Assembly (NCBI RefSeq): GCF_018294505.1
Contig: NC_057796.1
Location: 270,828,458-270,892,457, forward strand
Length of the DNA: 64,000 bases
Source: Triticum aestivum
Lineage: Eukaryota; Streptophyta; Magnoliopsida; Poales; Poaceae
Direction of reading: 5' to 3'
Shown one piece after another: positions 41,903 through 53,064 of this stretch. Under the pieces are notes generated by a model that had not been told where the DNA came from, made no database searches, and worked only from the letters and a program-made list of their open reading frames with translations. The number at the start of each line of letters is the position of its first letter. Position 1 is the stretch's first letter. Both the position numbers and the translations under genes were made by a program.

Positions 41903-43331
41903 ATGGCGGACGCTCGCCGCGCAAGAGCTGAGCACTGGGCTGCTCTCACCGCCCACGTTGCTCAGACGGCTCCCGTCGGCGGGCCACCCCGTTGTTCTCC
42001 GTCTCCTGCCGCCAACGCCGCCACCGGCCCGGCGGGGAACGAGCAGCAAGCATCTTCGCTGCACCGTCGGTGCGGTAGGACGGCCGCACCGCCACTCCGT
42101 CGCTGACCCCAGCCGGTTCCTCGTCCCATGCACGTCGCGTTCCCATGGACGTGCGGGCCGCGCTCTTCATGGCGAACGAGCTCCTGCGCTACCGCCCTGT
42201 CGACGACCTCTACGAGGACTGGCTCGATCGCGTCGCCGAGCTCGTCCGTGCCGCAGGGGGCTCTCCAACGCCGTCCCTTTCTCTGCCTCACCCTCCGCCA
42301 GCCACGGGCGATGTGGCTCATGGCGCGCCTCCACCACCTCTGCCCAAGACGGTGCCTTGGTGCCATGGCGCGCGGCCCCACGGCGTGATCCACCACGCCT
42401 GGTGCCCGCACACGAGGAGAGAAGCTGCCAAGAAATTCCTCGACCGCGAGAAGCTACGCCTGCGCTCCCCGCGCCACCTCATCAAGACCGTGCGCTACCT
42501 GCGGTAGCGGCACACAGGCCTCACCAAGACCAAGCTCCACCTCCGAGACGGGCCCCGGCAACCACGGCCGGCTGCCGCGCCTTCACCCCCGAGCTGCGTA
42601 GTGTCGCCTGGCCAGGCAAGTTCAAGCCGGATCTGCCTCCTCGCTACAACGGAACCACCGACCCCGCGGAGTTCTTGCAACTGTACGAGCTGAGCATCGA
42701 AGCTGCCAACGGTGATGAGAAAGTCATGGCGAACTGGTTTCCCATGGCTCTCAAGGATGGTGCCCGCTCTTGGCTCCTGAACCTGCCTCAAGGCTCGATC
42801 TCCTCCTGGGATGAGATGCGCGACCTCTTCGTCGCCAACTTCCAGGGCACCCGCGACCGCCCGCCAGCCGCGGGTGACTTGCGCCGCATCAAGCAACAAT
42901 CGGGAAAGACCCTCCAGAAGTACATCCAGCGCTTCAACAACACTCGCCTCAAGATCCCCAAGTTCACGGACGAGGCCATCATCTCCGCGTTCTCTGACGG
43001 CGTCCGCGACATCAAGATGAAAGAGGAGCTCGCCATCCATGAGGAGCTCTGCACATCTCAGGAGCTGTTCAACCTGGCGACCAAGTGCGCAAGAGCTGAG
43101 GAGGGGCGCCTTTCCCTCCTCGAGCTGCCCACTGCGGGCGCAGAGGAGAAGAAGGCCAAGGCCAAGGACGTGAAGCACAAGGAAGCAACCGTGCTCGCAG
43201 CGGAGCCGGACACCAAGCGGGGCAGAGACCAACCCGAGTCATCCAAGGGCAGCCGACCGTTATGCGCCTTCCACAACCTGAACACCCACAACACCAACGA
43301 CTGCCAAGAGCTCAGAGCCATTCGCGAATGA
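41903..43331 (+). pseudogene. Gag of the 17.5-kb gypsy element, broken
   Basis: The start MADARRARAEHWAALTAH at 41903 is in one frame, the next part (MDVRAALFMANELLRYRPVD, 42145) in a second and the main gag domain (from about 42590) in a third, so at least two frameshifts have occurred. The core matches the retrotransposon gag fold: PPRYNGTTDPAEFLQLYELS, MALKDGARSWLLNLPQGSI, SGKTLQKYIQRFNNTRLKIP. It ends with a CX2HX4HX4C knuckle variant (CAFHNLNTHNTNDC). A TGA at 43329-43331 stops the frame where gag continues into an Arg/Gly-rich RNA-binding linker. The gag protein packages element RNA. Confidence 0.85.
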
Positions 43332-44378
43332 TGCTTCGGTCGACGCCCCGAGCGCAGCGACCGGGGCTACGGCCGTGGAGGAGGACGTGGAGGCGGACGC
43401 TGGGACGACCGTGGCCCGCGCCAGGAGTGGCGCGACAGGCCTCGTGAGGACCGCTGGCAGGATCATCCTCGCGAGGGCGGTTGGAGGGACTAGCCTCGCG
43501 AGGATCGTCCTCAGGGCAACGCCGGTCTTCCTCCACTGCCGCCGCCGCCAAGAAGGAACGACGACCACCATCAAGACGAGGGGGCTGGGGGCTTCCAGGA
43601 ACCACGTCCAATCGCCTACATCTTGGGCGGAGCTAGGGCCCCAGCTTCGCAGAGTATCTTCAAGCAGTTTGCTCGTGAAGTGAATGCAAATCTGCCCAAA
43701 CTTGAGGCCACGCGCTCGCTCAAATGGTCCCAGTGTGCCATCACCTTCAACTCTGCAGATCAGCTCAAGTGTGCGGCCACTGCCGGCGCCCTTCCGATGT
43801 TGTGCTCCCCAGTCATCAGCAACGTGCAGGTTACCAAGACCCTCATCGACGGCGGCGCAGGGCTCAACGTCCTGTCCGTTGACACGTTCGACAACCTCCA
43901 AGTGCCATATGAGCAGCTCTAGCCTACCAAGCCTTTCTCAGAAGTGACCGACGGTTCCACCACACCGATAGGGCAGGTCCGCCTCCCTGTCACCTTCGGG
44001 GAACGCAAGAACTACCGCACCGAGCTCATCGACTTCGACGTCGCGCACATCCGTCTGCCGTACAATGCCATCCTCGGGTATCCGGCCCTGGCCAAGTACA
44101 TGGCGGTCACCCACCACGGCTACAACATCCTCAAGATGCTGGGAAGCGGCGGAATCATCACGGTCCCATGTGAAGAGAGAGATGCGGTGTGCTCCCTCGA
44201 GCGCGCCTTCCAAGCTGTAGCAATCGACGACCCCGACAGCAAGAGCGAGGGCCCTCATGAGGCCTTCCCCAAGAAGAAGAAGCAGCTGCGCCGTGCAGAA
44301 TCTCAGGAGGATGGCGTCGCAGCTAGAGCCTCGTCAGGATCAGCGTCCGCTTTAGGGGCGCCTCCCTCCATCGCATAG
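43332..44378 (+). pseudogene. Gag tail and aspartic protease of the 17.5-kb element, broken
   Basis: In the same frame as the gag core follow an Arg/Gly-rich linker (RGYGRGGGRGG), a TAG at 43491-43493, and the protease: ILGGARAPASQ, TKTLIDGGAGLNVLS (catalytic Asp in an IDGGA context), a TAG at 43920-43922, then LPYNAILGYPALAKYM and GYNILKMLGSGGII. The protease normally cuts the polyprotein. Three stops in one frame across gag and protease rule out function. The nested element cuts the frame at 44384. Confidence 0.88.
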
Positions 44379-44383
44379 GGAGG

Positions 44384-46077
44384 TGATACGTCTCCAACGT
44401 ATCTATTATTTTTTATTGTTCCATGCTATTATATTATCTGTTTTGGATTTTTTATGGGCTTTCCTAAACACTTTTATATTATTTTTGGGACTAACCTATT
44501 AACCGGAGGCCCAGCCCAAATTGTCGTTTTCTTGCCTATTTCAGTGTTTCGAAGAAAAGGAATATCAAACGGAGTCCAAACGGAATGAAACCTTTGGGAG
44601 AGTTATTTTTGGAACAGAAGCAATCCAGGAGACTTGGAGTGCACGTCAGGGAAGCAACGAGGTGGCCACAAGGCAGGGAGGCGCGCTTGCCCCCCTGGGC
44701 GCGCCCCCACCCTCGTGGGCCCCTCGTGGCTCCCCTGACCGACTTCTTTCGCCTATATATATCCATATACCCTAAAAACTTCGGGGAATAGAATAGATCG
44801 GGAGTTCCGCCGCCGCAAGCCTCTGTAGCCACCAAAAACCAATCGGGACCCTGTTCCGGCACCCTGCCAGAGGGGGGTCCCTCACCGGTGGCCATCTTCC
44901 TCATCTCGGCGATCTCCATGACGAGGACGGAGTAGTTCACCCTCGGGGTTGAGGGTATGTACCATTAGCTATGTGTTTGATCTTTCTCTCTCTCTCTCTC
45001 TCTCGTGTTTTTGAGGTGGTACGATCTTGATGTATCGCGAGCTTTGCTATTATAGTTGGATCTTATGATGTTTCTCCCCCTCTACTCTCTTGTAATGGAT
45101 TGAGTTTTCCCTTTGAAGTCACCTTATCGGATTGAGTCTTTAAGGATTTGAGTACACTTGATGTATGTCTTGCCGTGCTTATCTGTGGTGAGAATGGGAT
45201 ATCACGTGATCCACTTAATGTATGTTTTGGTGATCAACTTGCGGGTTCCGCCCATGAACCCATGCATAGGTGTTGGCACACGTTTTCGTCTTGACTCTCC
45301 GGTAGAAAATTTGGGGCACTCTTTGAAGTTCTTTGTGTTGGTTGAATAGATGAATCTGAGATTGTGTGATGCATATCGTATAATCATGCCCATGGATACT
45401 TGAGGTGACATTGGAGTATCTAGGTGACATTAGGGTTTTGGTTGATTTGTGTCTTAAGGTGTTATTCTAGTACGAACTCTATGATAGATCGAACGGAAAG
45501 AATAGCTTCATGTTATTTTACTACGGACTCTTGAATAGATCAATCAGAAAGGATAACTTTGAGGTGGTTTCGTACCCTACCATAATCTCTTCGTTTGTTC
45601 TCCACTATTAGTGACTTTGGAGTGACTCTTTGTTGCATGTTGAGGGATAGTTATATGATTCAATTATGTTATTATTGTTGAGAGAACTTGTGTTAGTGAA
45701 AGTATGAACCCTAGGTCTTGTTTCCTAGCATTGCAATACTGTTTGTGCTCACTTTTATCTTTAGTTACATTGCTGTTTTTATATTTTCAGATTACAAAAA
45801 CCTATATCTACCATCCATATTGCACTTGTATCACCATCTCTTCGCCGAACTAGTGCACCTATACAATTTACCATTGTATTGGGTGTGTTGGGGACACAAG
45901 AGACTCTTTGTTATTTGGTTGCAGGGTTGCTTGAGAGAGACCATCTTCATCCTACGCCTCCCACGGATTGATAAACCTTAGGTCATCCACTTGAGGTAAA
46001 TTTGCTACTGTCCTACAAACCTCTGCACTTGGAGGCCCAACAATGTCTACAAGAAGAAGGTTGCGTAGTAGACATCA
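44384..46077 (+). mobile_element. 5' LTR of the 8.1-kb element (1694 bp)
   Basis: It starts TGATACGTCTCCAACG and ends GTAGTAGACATCA. A TATATATA box is at about 44754-44761. A (TC)n microsatellite near 44983-45004 is longer than in the 3' LTR, explaining most of the 7-bp difference in length. Confidence 0.95.
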
Positions 46078-46202
46078 AGCTCTTTTCTGGCGCCGTTGCC
46101 GGGGAGGTGAGTGCTTGAAGGTATATCTTGAGAACTTGCAATCGAATCTTTTTGTTTCTTGTTTTATCACTAGTTTATTCTATAAAAGAAAACTACAAAA
46201 AA

Positions 46203-48016
46203 ATGGAATTGAGTTTGTCTCATACGCTTCATCTTTTTAATATCTTCCGTGAGAATGATGGGAAGGAAAAATGTGCTCAAGTGCTAGAAGAAGAAGTCTA
46301 TAAAAATTTTGGCATTAAATCTTTGAACGATGGGCATGATTGCAATGTTTTTAGTATGAACTCTTTGAATATCCATGGTACTAATGATGATTGCACTAGT
46401 CATGATGAAAATGTCTCTTATAAGCATATCGATTTTTGTGGAGTGCATAGAGTTTGCAAATACATAACAAAAAGGGAAGATAGATTTTGTAAGAGGCATA
46501 AGTATTTAGAAACCAAATGGTTGCAAGAAAGGCTAGATGTTTGTGCTGAAAATTAAAATTTTCTTAGCCGTACTTGTGAACTTTGCAATGAACGTGATCA
46601 TTTAACTATCCGATGCAAATTGTTTCATGATCTAATCGTGTCCAAAAATTGTGATGACTTGATTTCCCTTGCACATCATAATGAACTTAGTTTACTTATG
46701 GGTTATGAAGAAATGAAACGTATAACTAACTATCTTCCAGTATCTGCCCATGATAAACTTCTTGAATTTGATCTAGAGGAAATTTATATGTATTGTGCGG
46801 TGAATTGCATTGAAAATCCTTATATTGCCAATTACATAAAGACAAGAAAACAAATAGAAGATGAAGAGAATAATAATGAAAGGGAAGAGGCTTCCCAATA
46901 TCCTCCTATTATTTCTTACGATGAATCAGGTAACGAGGAGGAGCCTTCTACTCAACCAATCTCATCAATAAGGAGCTCAAAAAAGAGGGTTAAAGCCACA
47001 CATGATGTGAATAAGAAAAAGAAAAGACGGAGGAGCAAAGGTAGAAAGGTATCTCTCCCAAATGATGCTGCTCCTATTACTCATCGTGATGATGATAATT
47101 GCTATACTATTGGTGCTATCCATACTATTAATGATGAGAGGGATTATGCTTATGATATGAAAAGGCGCAAGCTTGGGGATGCTATGTTTGATGAAGATGA
47201 TGTTTTTGAGAATATATTTGCTGCAATTAATGTTTGTCCCAAGCTTGGGATGCTATGTTTAATAAAGATGATATTTTTAGTCTCCCAAGTTTTGATATGC
47301 AAATTTATAATGATGATAGCATGCCTCGTACTTATGATGATTATATTGATGAAAGTGGGTTTGGAAGAGTGTCAACTTTACGAAGTAATGATCCCACTAT
47401 TTTGGAGGATGTTGAATCTTATAATATTTATGAAAGTGGATTTGGAGATGTCATGACTTTATTTAGTGATGAATCCACTATTTCGGAAGAGGTTTCAATA
47501 GATTATGATGAGAACAAAGTTGCTACTTATGATGATTATTGTCATGAAACTTATGCTATAAAGAGTAGTGATGATTATATTTATAAAACTTGTCATGATT
47601 ATGATTACCATCTTTCTGAACATTACCATCTATAAAGAGTTTTTTATGATACTCCCACTATTCCGAATGAGAAGAATTTTGCTTATGAGGAGAGTAGTAC
47701 AATTTCTATGCAAGTAGATCATGAAAAGAATGCTTTAGGTGCTGGTTATATTGTTGAATTCATTCATGATGCTACTGAAAATTATTATGACGGAGGAACA
47801 TATGCTTGTAGGAATTGCAATAATATCAAGTTTCCTCTCTATGTGCTTAAAATCTTGAAGTTATGCTTATTTTACCTTCCTTTGCAAGTTGATTCTTGTT
47901 CCCATAAGTTGTTTGCTCACAAAATCCCTCTGGATAGGAAGTGGGTTAGACTTAAATGTGCTAGTCATATTCTTCATGATGCTCTCTTTATGTTTCAATT
48001 CTTATATTTTAGATGA
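46203..48016 (+). pseudogene. Gag-like protein with CCHC knuckle, broken
   Basis: The frame begins MELSLSHTLHLFNIFREN. A TAA at 46554-46556 precedes a perfect CX2CX4HX4C zinc knuckle (CELCNERDHLTIRC, 46575-46616), the nucleic-acid-binding hallmark of gag. Then come an acidic and Lys/Arg-rich part (KKKKRRRSKGRK) and tandem acidic blocks (LGDAMFDEDDVFENIFAAIN, ESGFGRVSTLRSND and ESGFGDVMTLFSDE). At about 47245 a missing G in CTTGGGATGC, compared with CTTGGGGATGC in the repeat 75 bp upstream, shifts the frame. Another stop (TAA, 47633-47635) precedes the last part (HEKNALGAGYIVEFIHDATE, CSHKLFAHKIPLDRKWVRLK). No enzyme domain is present. A protein of this type presumably supported packaging of a non-autonomous RNA. 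Confidence 0.72.
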
Positions 48017-50831
48017 GCATCATTGAAATCATCATGCCTAGCTAGGGGCGTTAAACATTAGCGCTTGTTGGGAGGCAACCCAATTTTATTTTACATTTTT
48101 TGCTCCTGTTTAGTAATAAATAATTCATCTAGCCTCTGGTTAGATGTGGTTCTATGTTTTAATTAGTGTTTGTGCCAAGGAAGACCTATAGGATCTTCTT
48201 GGATGATAATTATTTGATCTTGCTGAAAAAGACAGAAACTTTCTGCTCACGAAAACAATTGTTAAAAATCACCAGAACGTGATAAAATACTGATTCCAAT
48301 TCAAGCAGATCAATAATCAAATTATCTGGGTCGTCCTATTTTTTTAGAATTTTTTGAGTTCCAGAAGTTTGCGTTAGTTACAGATTACTACAGACTGTTC
48401 TGTTTTTGACAGATTCTGTTTTTCGTGTGTTGTTTGCTTATTTTGATGAATCTATGGCTAGTAAAATAGTTTATAAACCATAGAGAAGTTGGAATACAGT
48501 AGATTTAACACCAATACAAATAAAGAATGAGTTCATTACAGTACCTTGAAGTGGTGTTTTGTTTTCTTTCGCTAACGGAGCTCACGAGATTTTCTGTTGA
48601 GTTTTGTGTTGTGAAGTTTTCAAGTTTTGGGTAAAGATTCGATGGGCTATGGAATAAGGAGTGGCAAGAGCCTAAGCTTGGGGATTCCCAAGGCACCCCA
48701 AGGTAATATTCAAGGACAACCAAGAGCCTAAGCTTGGGGATGCCCCGGATGGCATCCCCTCTTTCGTCTTCGTTCATCGGTAACTTTACTTGGTGCTATA
48801 TTTTTATTCACCACATGATATGTGTTTTACTTGGAGAGTCATTTTATTTTCTTTTTTCGCTTTCTGTTTGAATAAAATACCAAGATCTGAAATTCTTAAA
48901 TGTTAGAGAGGTTTCACATAGTTACATAATTATTCAACTACTCATTGATCTTCACTTATATCTTTTTGGAGTAGTTTGTCGTTTGCTCTAGTGCTTCACT
49001 TATATCTTTTTAGAGCACGGCGGTGGTTTTATTTTGAAGAAATAGATGTACTCTCATGCTTCACTTATATTATTTTGAGAGTCCTAAACAGCATGGTAAT
49101 TTTCTTTGGTTATGAATTTAGTCCTAATATGATGGGCATCCAAGATGGGTATAATAAAAACTTTCATATAAAGTGCATTGAATACTATGAGAAGGTTGAT
49201 ACTTGATAATTGTTTTGAGATATGAAGATGGTGATATTAGAGTCATGCTAGTTGAGTACTTGTGAATTTGAGAAATACTTGTTCTAAAGTTTGTGATTCT
49301 CGTAGCATGCACGTATGGTGAACCGTTATGTGATGAAGTCGGAGCAAGATTTATTTATTGATTGTCTTCCTTATGAGTGGCGGTCGGGGACGAGCGATGG
49401 TCTTTTCCTACGAATCTATCCCCCTAGGAGCATGCGCGTAGTACTTCGTTTCGATAACTAATAGATTTTTGCAATAAGTATGTGAGTTCTTTATGACTAA
49501 TGTTGAGTCCATGGATTATACGCACTCTCACCCTTCCACCATTGCTAGCCTCTCTAATACCGCGCACTTTTCACCGGTATCATACACCCACCATGTACCT
49601 TCCTCAAAACAGCCACCATACCTACCTATCATGGCATTCCCATAGCCATTCCGAGATATATTGCCATGCAACTTACCACCGTTCCGTTTACTATGACACG
49701 CTCCATCATTGTCATATTGCTTCGCATGATCATGTAGTTGACATCGTATTTGTGGCAAAGCCACCGTTCATAATTCTTTCATACATGTCACTCTTGATTC
49801 ATTGCATATCCCGGTACACTTCACATAGAGTCATATTTTGTTCTAAGTTTTGAGTTGTAATTCTTGAGTTGTAAAGTAAATAAAAGTGTGATGATCATCA
49901 TTATTAGAGCATTGTCCCAAGTGAGGAAAGGATGATGGAGACTATGATTCCCCCACAAGTCGGGATGAGACTCCTGACAAAAAAAGAGAAGAAAAAAAAG
50001 GCCATAAAAAGAGAAAAGGCCCAAAGAAAAAAATGAGAGAAAAGAGAGAAGGGACAATGCTACTATCCTTTTACCACACTTGTGCTTCAAAGTAGCACCA
50101 TGATCTTCATGATAGAGAGTCTCCTATGTTGTCACTTTCATATACTAGTGGGAATCTTTCATTATAGAACTTGGCTTGTATATTCTAATGATGGGCTTCC
50201 TCAAAATTCCCTAGGTCTTCGTGAGCAAGCGAGTTGGATGCACACCCACTTAGTTTCTTTTTGAGCTTTCATACACTTATAGCTCTAGTGCATCCATTGC
50301 ATGGCAATCCCTACTCACTCACATTGATATCTATTGATGGGCATCTCCATAGCCTGTTGATACGCCTAGTTGATGTGAGACTATCTTCTCCTTTTTGTGT
50401 TCCTCACAACCACCATTCTATTCCACCTATAGTGCTATGTCCATGGCTCACGCTCATGTATTGCGTCAAGATTGAAAAGGTTTGAGAACATCAAAAGTAT
50501 GAAACAATTGCTTGGCTTGTCATCGGGGTTGTGCATGATTTAAATATTTCGTGTGATGAAGATACAACATAGCCAGACTATATGATTTTGTAGGGATAAC
50601 TTTCTTTGGCCATGTTATTTTGAGAAGACATGATTGCTTGGTTAGTATGCTTGAAGTATTATTGTTTTCATGTCAGTATTAAACTTTTATCTTGAATCTT
50701 ATGGATCTGAATATTCTAGCCACAATAAATAAAATTACATTGAGAAATATGTTAGGTAGCATTCCACATCAAAAATTCTATTTTATCATTTACCTACTCG
50801 AGGACGAGCAGGAATAAAGCTTGGGGATGCT
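48017..50831 (+). other. Non-coding 3' part of the 8.1-kb element
   Basis: A/T-rich, with no credible ORF. It holds two further polypurine-like motifs (AAGCTTGGGGATTC at 48674 and AAGCTTGGGGATGC at 48730), an A/G-rich stretch at 49976-50055 and the true polypurine tract at 50817-50830. Confidence 0.75.
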
Positions 50832-52518
50832 TGATACGTCTCCAACGTATCTATAATTTTTGATTGTTCCATGCTATTATATTATCTGTTTTGGATGTTT
50901 TATGGGCTTTACTAAACACTTTTATATTATTTTTGGGACTAACCTATTAACCGGAGGCCAAGCCCAAATTGTCGATTTCTTGCCTATTTCAGTGTTTCGA
51001 AGAAAAGGAATATCAAACGGAGTCCAAACGCAATAAAACCTTCGGGAGAGTTATTTTTGGAACGGAAGCAATCCAGGAGACTTAGAGTGCACGCCAGGGA
51101 AGCAACGAGGTGGCCACGAGGCAGGGAGGCGCGCTTGCCCCCCTGGGCGCGCCCCCACCCTCGTGGGCCCCTCGTGGCTCCCCTGACCGACTTCTTTCGC
51201 CTATATATATCCATATACCCTAAAAACTTCAGGGAACAGAATAGATAGGGAGTTCTGCCGCCGGAAGCCTCTGTAGCCACCAAAAACCAATCGGGACCCT
51301 GTTCCGCCACCCTGCCGGAGGGGGGATCCCTCATCGGTGGCCATCTTCATCATCCCGGCGATCTCCATGACGAGGACGGAGTAGTTCACCCTCGGGGCTG
51401 AGGGTATGTACCAGTAGCTATGTGTTTGATCTCTCTCTCTCTCTCGTGTTTTTGAGGTGGTACGATCTTGATGTATCGCGAGCTTTGCTATTATAGTTGG
51501 ATCTTATGATGTTTCTCCCCCTCTACTCTCTTGTAATGGATAGAGTTTTCCCTTTGAAGTTATCTTATCGGATTGAGTCTTTAAGGATTTGAGAACACTT
51601 GATGTATGTCTTGTCGTGCTTATCTGTGGTGACAATGGGATATCACGTGATCCACTTTATGTATGTTTTGGTGATCAACTTGCGGGTTCCGCCCATGAAC
51701 CTATGCATAGGGGTTGGCACACGTTTTCGTCTTGACTCTCCGGTAGAAACTTTGGGGCACTCTTTGAAGTTCTTTGTGTTGGTTGAATAGATGAATCTGA
51801 GATTGTGTGATGCATATCGTATTATCATGCCCACGGATACTTGAGGTGACATTGGAGTATCTAGGTGACACTAGGGTTTGGGTTGATTTGTGTCTTAAGT
51901 TGTTATTCTAGTACGAACTCTATGATAGATCGAACAGAAAGAATAGCTTCATGTTATTTTACTACGGACTCTTGAATAGATCGATCAGAAAGGATAACTT
52001 TGAGGTGGTTTCGTACCCTACCATAATCTCTTCGTTTGTTCTCTGCTATTAGTGACTTTGGAGTGACTCTTTGTTGCATGTTGAGGGATAGTTATATGAT
52101 CCAATTATGTTATTATTGTTGATAGAACTTGCGCTAGTGAAAGTATGAAACCTAGGCCTTGTTTACTAGCATTGCAATACCGTTTGTGCTCACTTTTATC
52201 ATTAGTTACATTGTTGTTTTTGTATTTTCAGATTACAAAAACCTATATCTACCATCCATATTGCACTTGTATCACCATCTCTTCGCCGAACTAGTGCACC
52301 TATACAATTTACCATTGTATTGGGTGTGTTGGGGACACAAGAGACTCTTTGTTATTTGGTTGCATGGTTGCTTGAGAGAGACCATCTTCATCCTACACCT
52401 CCCACGGATTGATAAACCTTAGGTCATCCACTTGAGGGAAATTTGCTACTGTCCTACAAACCTCTGCACTTGGAGGCCCAACAACGTCTACAAGAAGAAG
52501 GTTGCGTAGTAGACATCA
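50832..52518 (+). mobile_element. 3' LTR of the 8.1-kb element (1687 bp)
   Basis: It aligns end to end with the 5' LTR, with scattered substitutions (roughly two to three percent by eye), so the insertion is not very recent. GGAGG follows as target duplication. Confidence 0.95.
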
Positions 52519-52559
52519 GGAGGCGCGCCCGGCGCCCTCCTCAGGCAGGGCTCGGGGGC

Positions 52560-53064
52560 TCTCTCCTAGAGGGCCTCAGATCTTGCCGGCATCACGAGGG
52601 AGGCGCTCGGGCACCACTTGGAGGCGTGCTTCAAGGCATGTTTCCCTCAGGAGAACACAGGGCCAGGATTGCCCACCCCTCAGGAGTTCATCACCAAGAC
52701 CACTCAGGAACTACAAGACGCAAGGGCTATGCGCAGCAACAGCCGCTCACGAGGGGCAGCTCCCCATCCAGGCGAGGATGCCGGGCTGCGCGTCTGCATC
52801 GACGTACCAGGGCTCAACAGGGCCGCTTCTCAGGAGCGTTTCTGGCCCTCATGCGCGGGCTGTTGTGAAGGTCCACCACACAGCTAAGTTCGCATTCCTT
52901 TCGGCCTGCCAAGCGTGTCGTTCGTTTACCAGCGCAACTTGTGGCATGCCCTGGCGGCTCAGGAGGCCAGGCACCGCGCCGTCCTGGCGGAGATGGAGAC
53001 AGTCCTCTGGGAACCACCTGAGCCCCCAGAGCCTCCCGAGGCTCAGGGCCCCGGTGGCTCGTGA
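52560..53064 (+). pseudogene. Collapsed gypsy reverse-transcriptase remnant
   Basis: In one frame stand GLRVCIDVPGLN (52789-52824; compare the RT motif with RVCVDYxxLN) and, after a TAA at 52885-52887, IPFGLPSVSFVYQRNLWHAL (compare the MPFGLxNAxxTYQR motif). The catalytic YxDD region and all of RNase H and integrase are absent, and the spacing between the two motifs is far too short. A proline-rich end (EPPEPPEPPEAQGP) closes at TGA 53062-53064. This is the only trace of pol in the 17.5-kb element. Confidence 0.65.

Larger units (their letters stand above)
44384..52518 (+). mobile_element. 8.1-kb non-autonomous gypsy element, WHAM-like LTRs
   Basis: LTRs are 44384-46077 and 50832-52518, flanked by GGAGG on both sides (44379-44383 and 52519-52523). 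The primer site region TGGCGCCGTTGCCGGGGA (46088-46105) and a polypurine tract (AAGCTTGGGGATGC, 50817-50830) are in place. The internal 4.75 kb code only a gag-like protein, with no protease, reverse transcriptase or integrase. The primer site and LTR start (TGATACGTCTCCAACG) place it near Athila-lineage elements (WHAM-like, from memory). It must have used enzymes from a related element. Confidence 0.93.

Noticed and set aside
42495..43232. 245-aa minus-strand ORF
   Set aside because: It is the complement of the gag core, whose own frame carries clear family motifs.
49500..49853. 117-aa ORF in the 8.1-kb element
   Set aside because: His/Tyr/Ser-rich with no domain, in a region that is non-coding in the element's plan.
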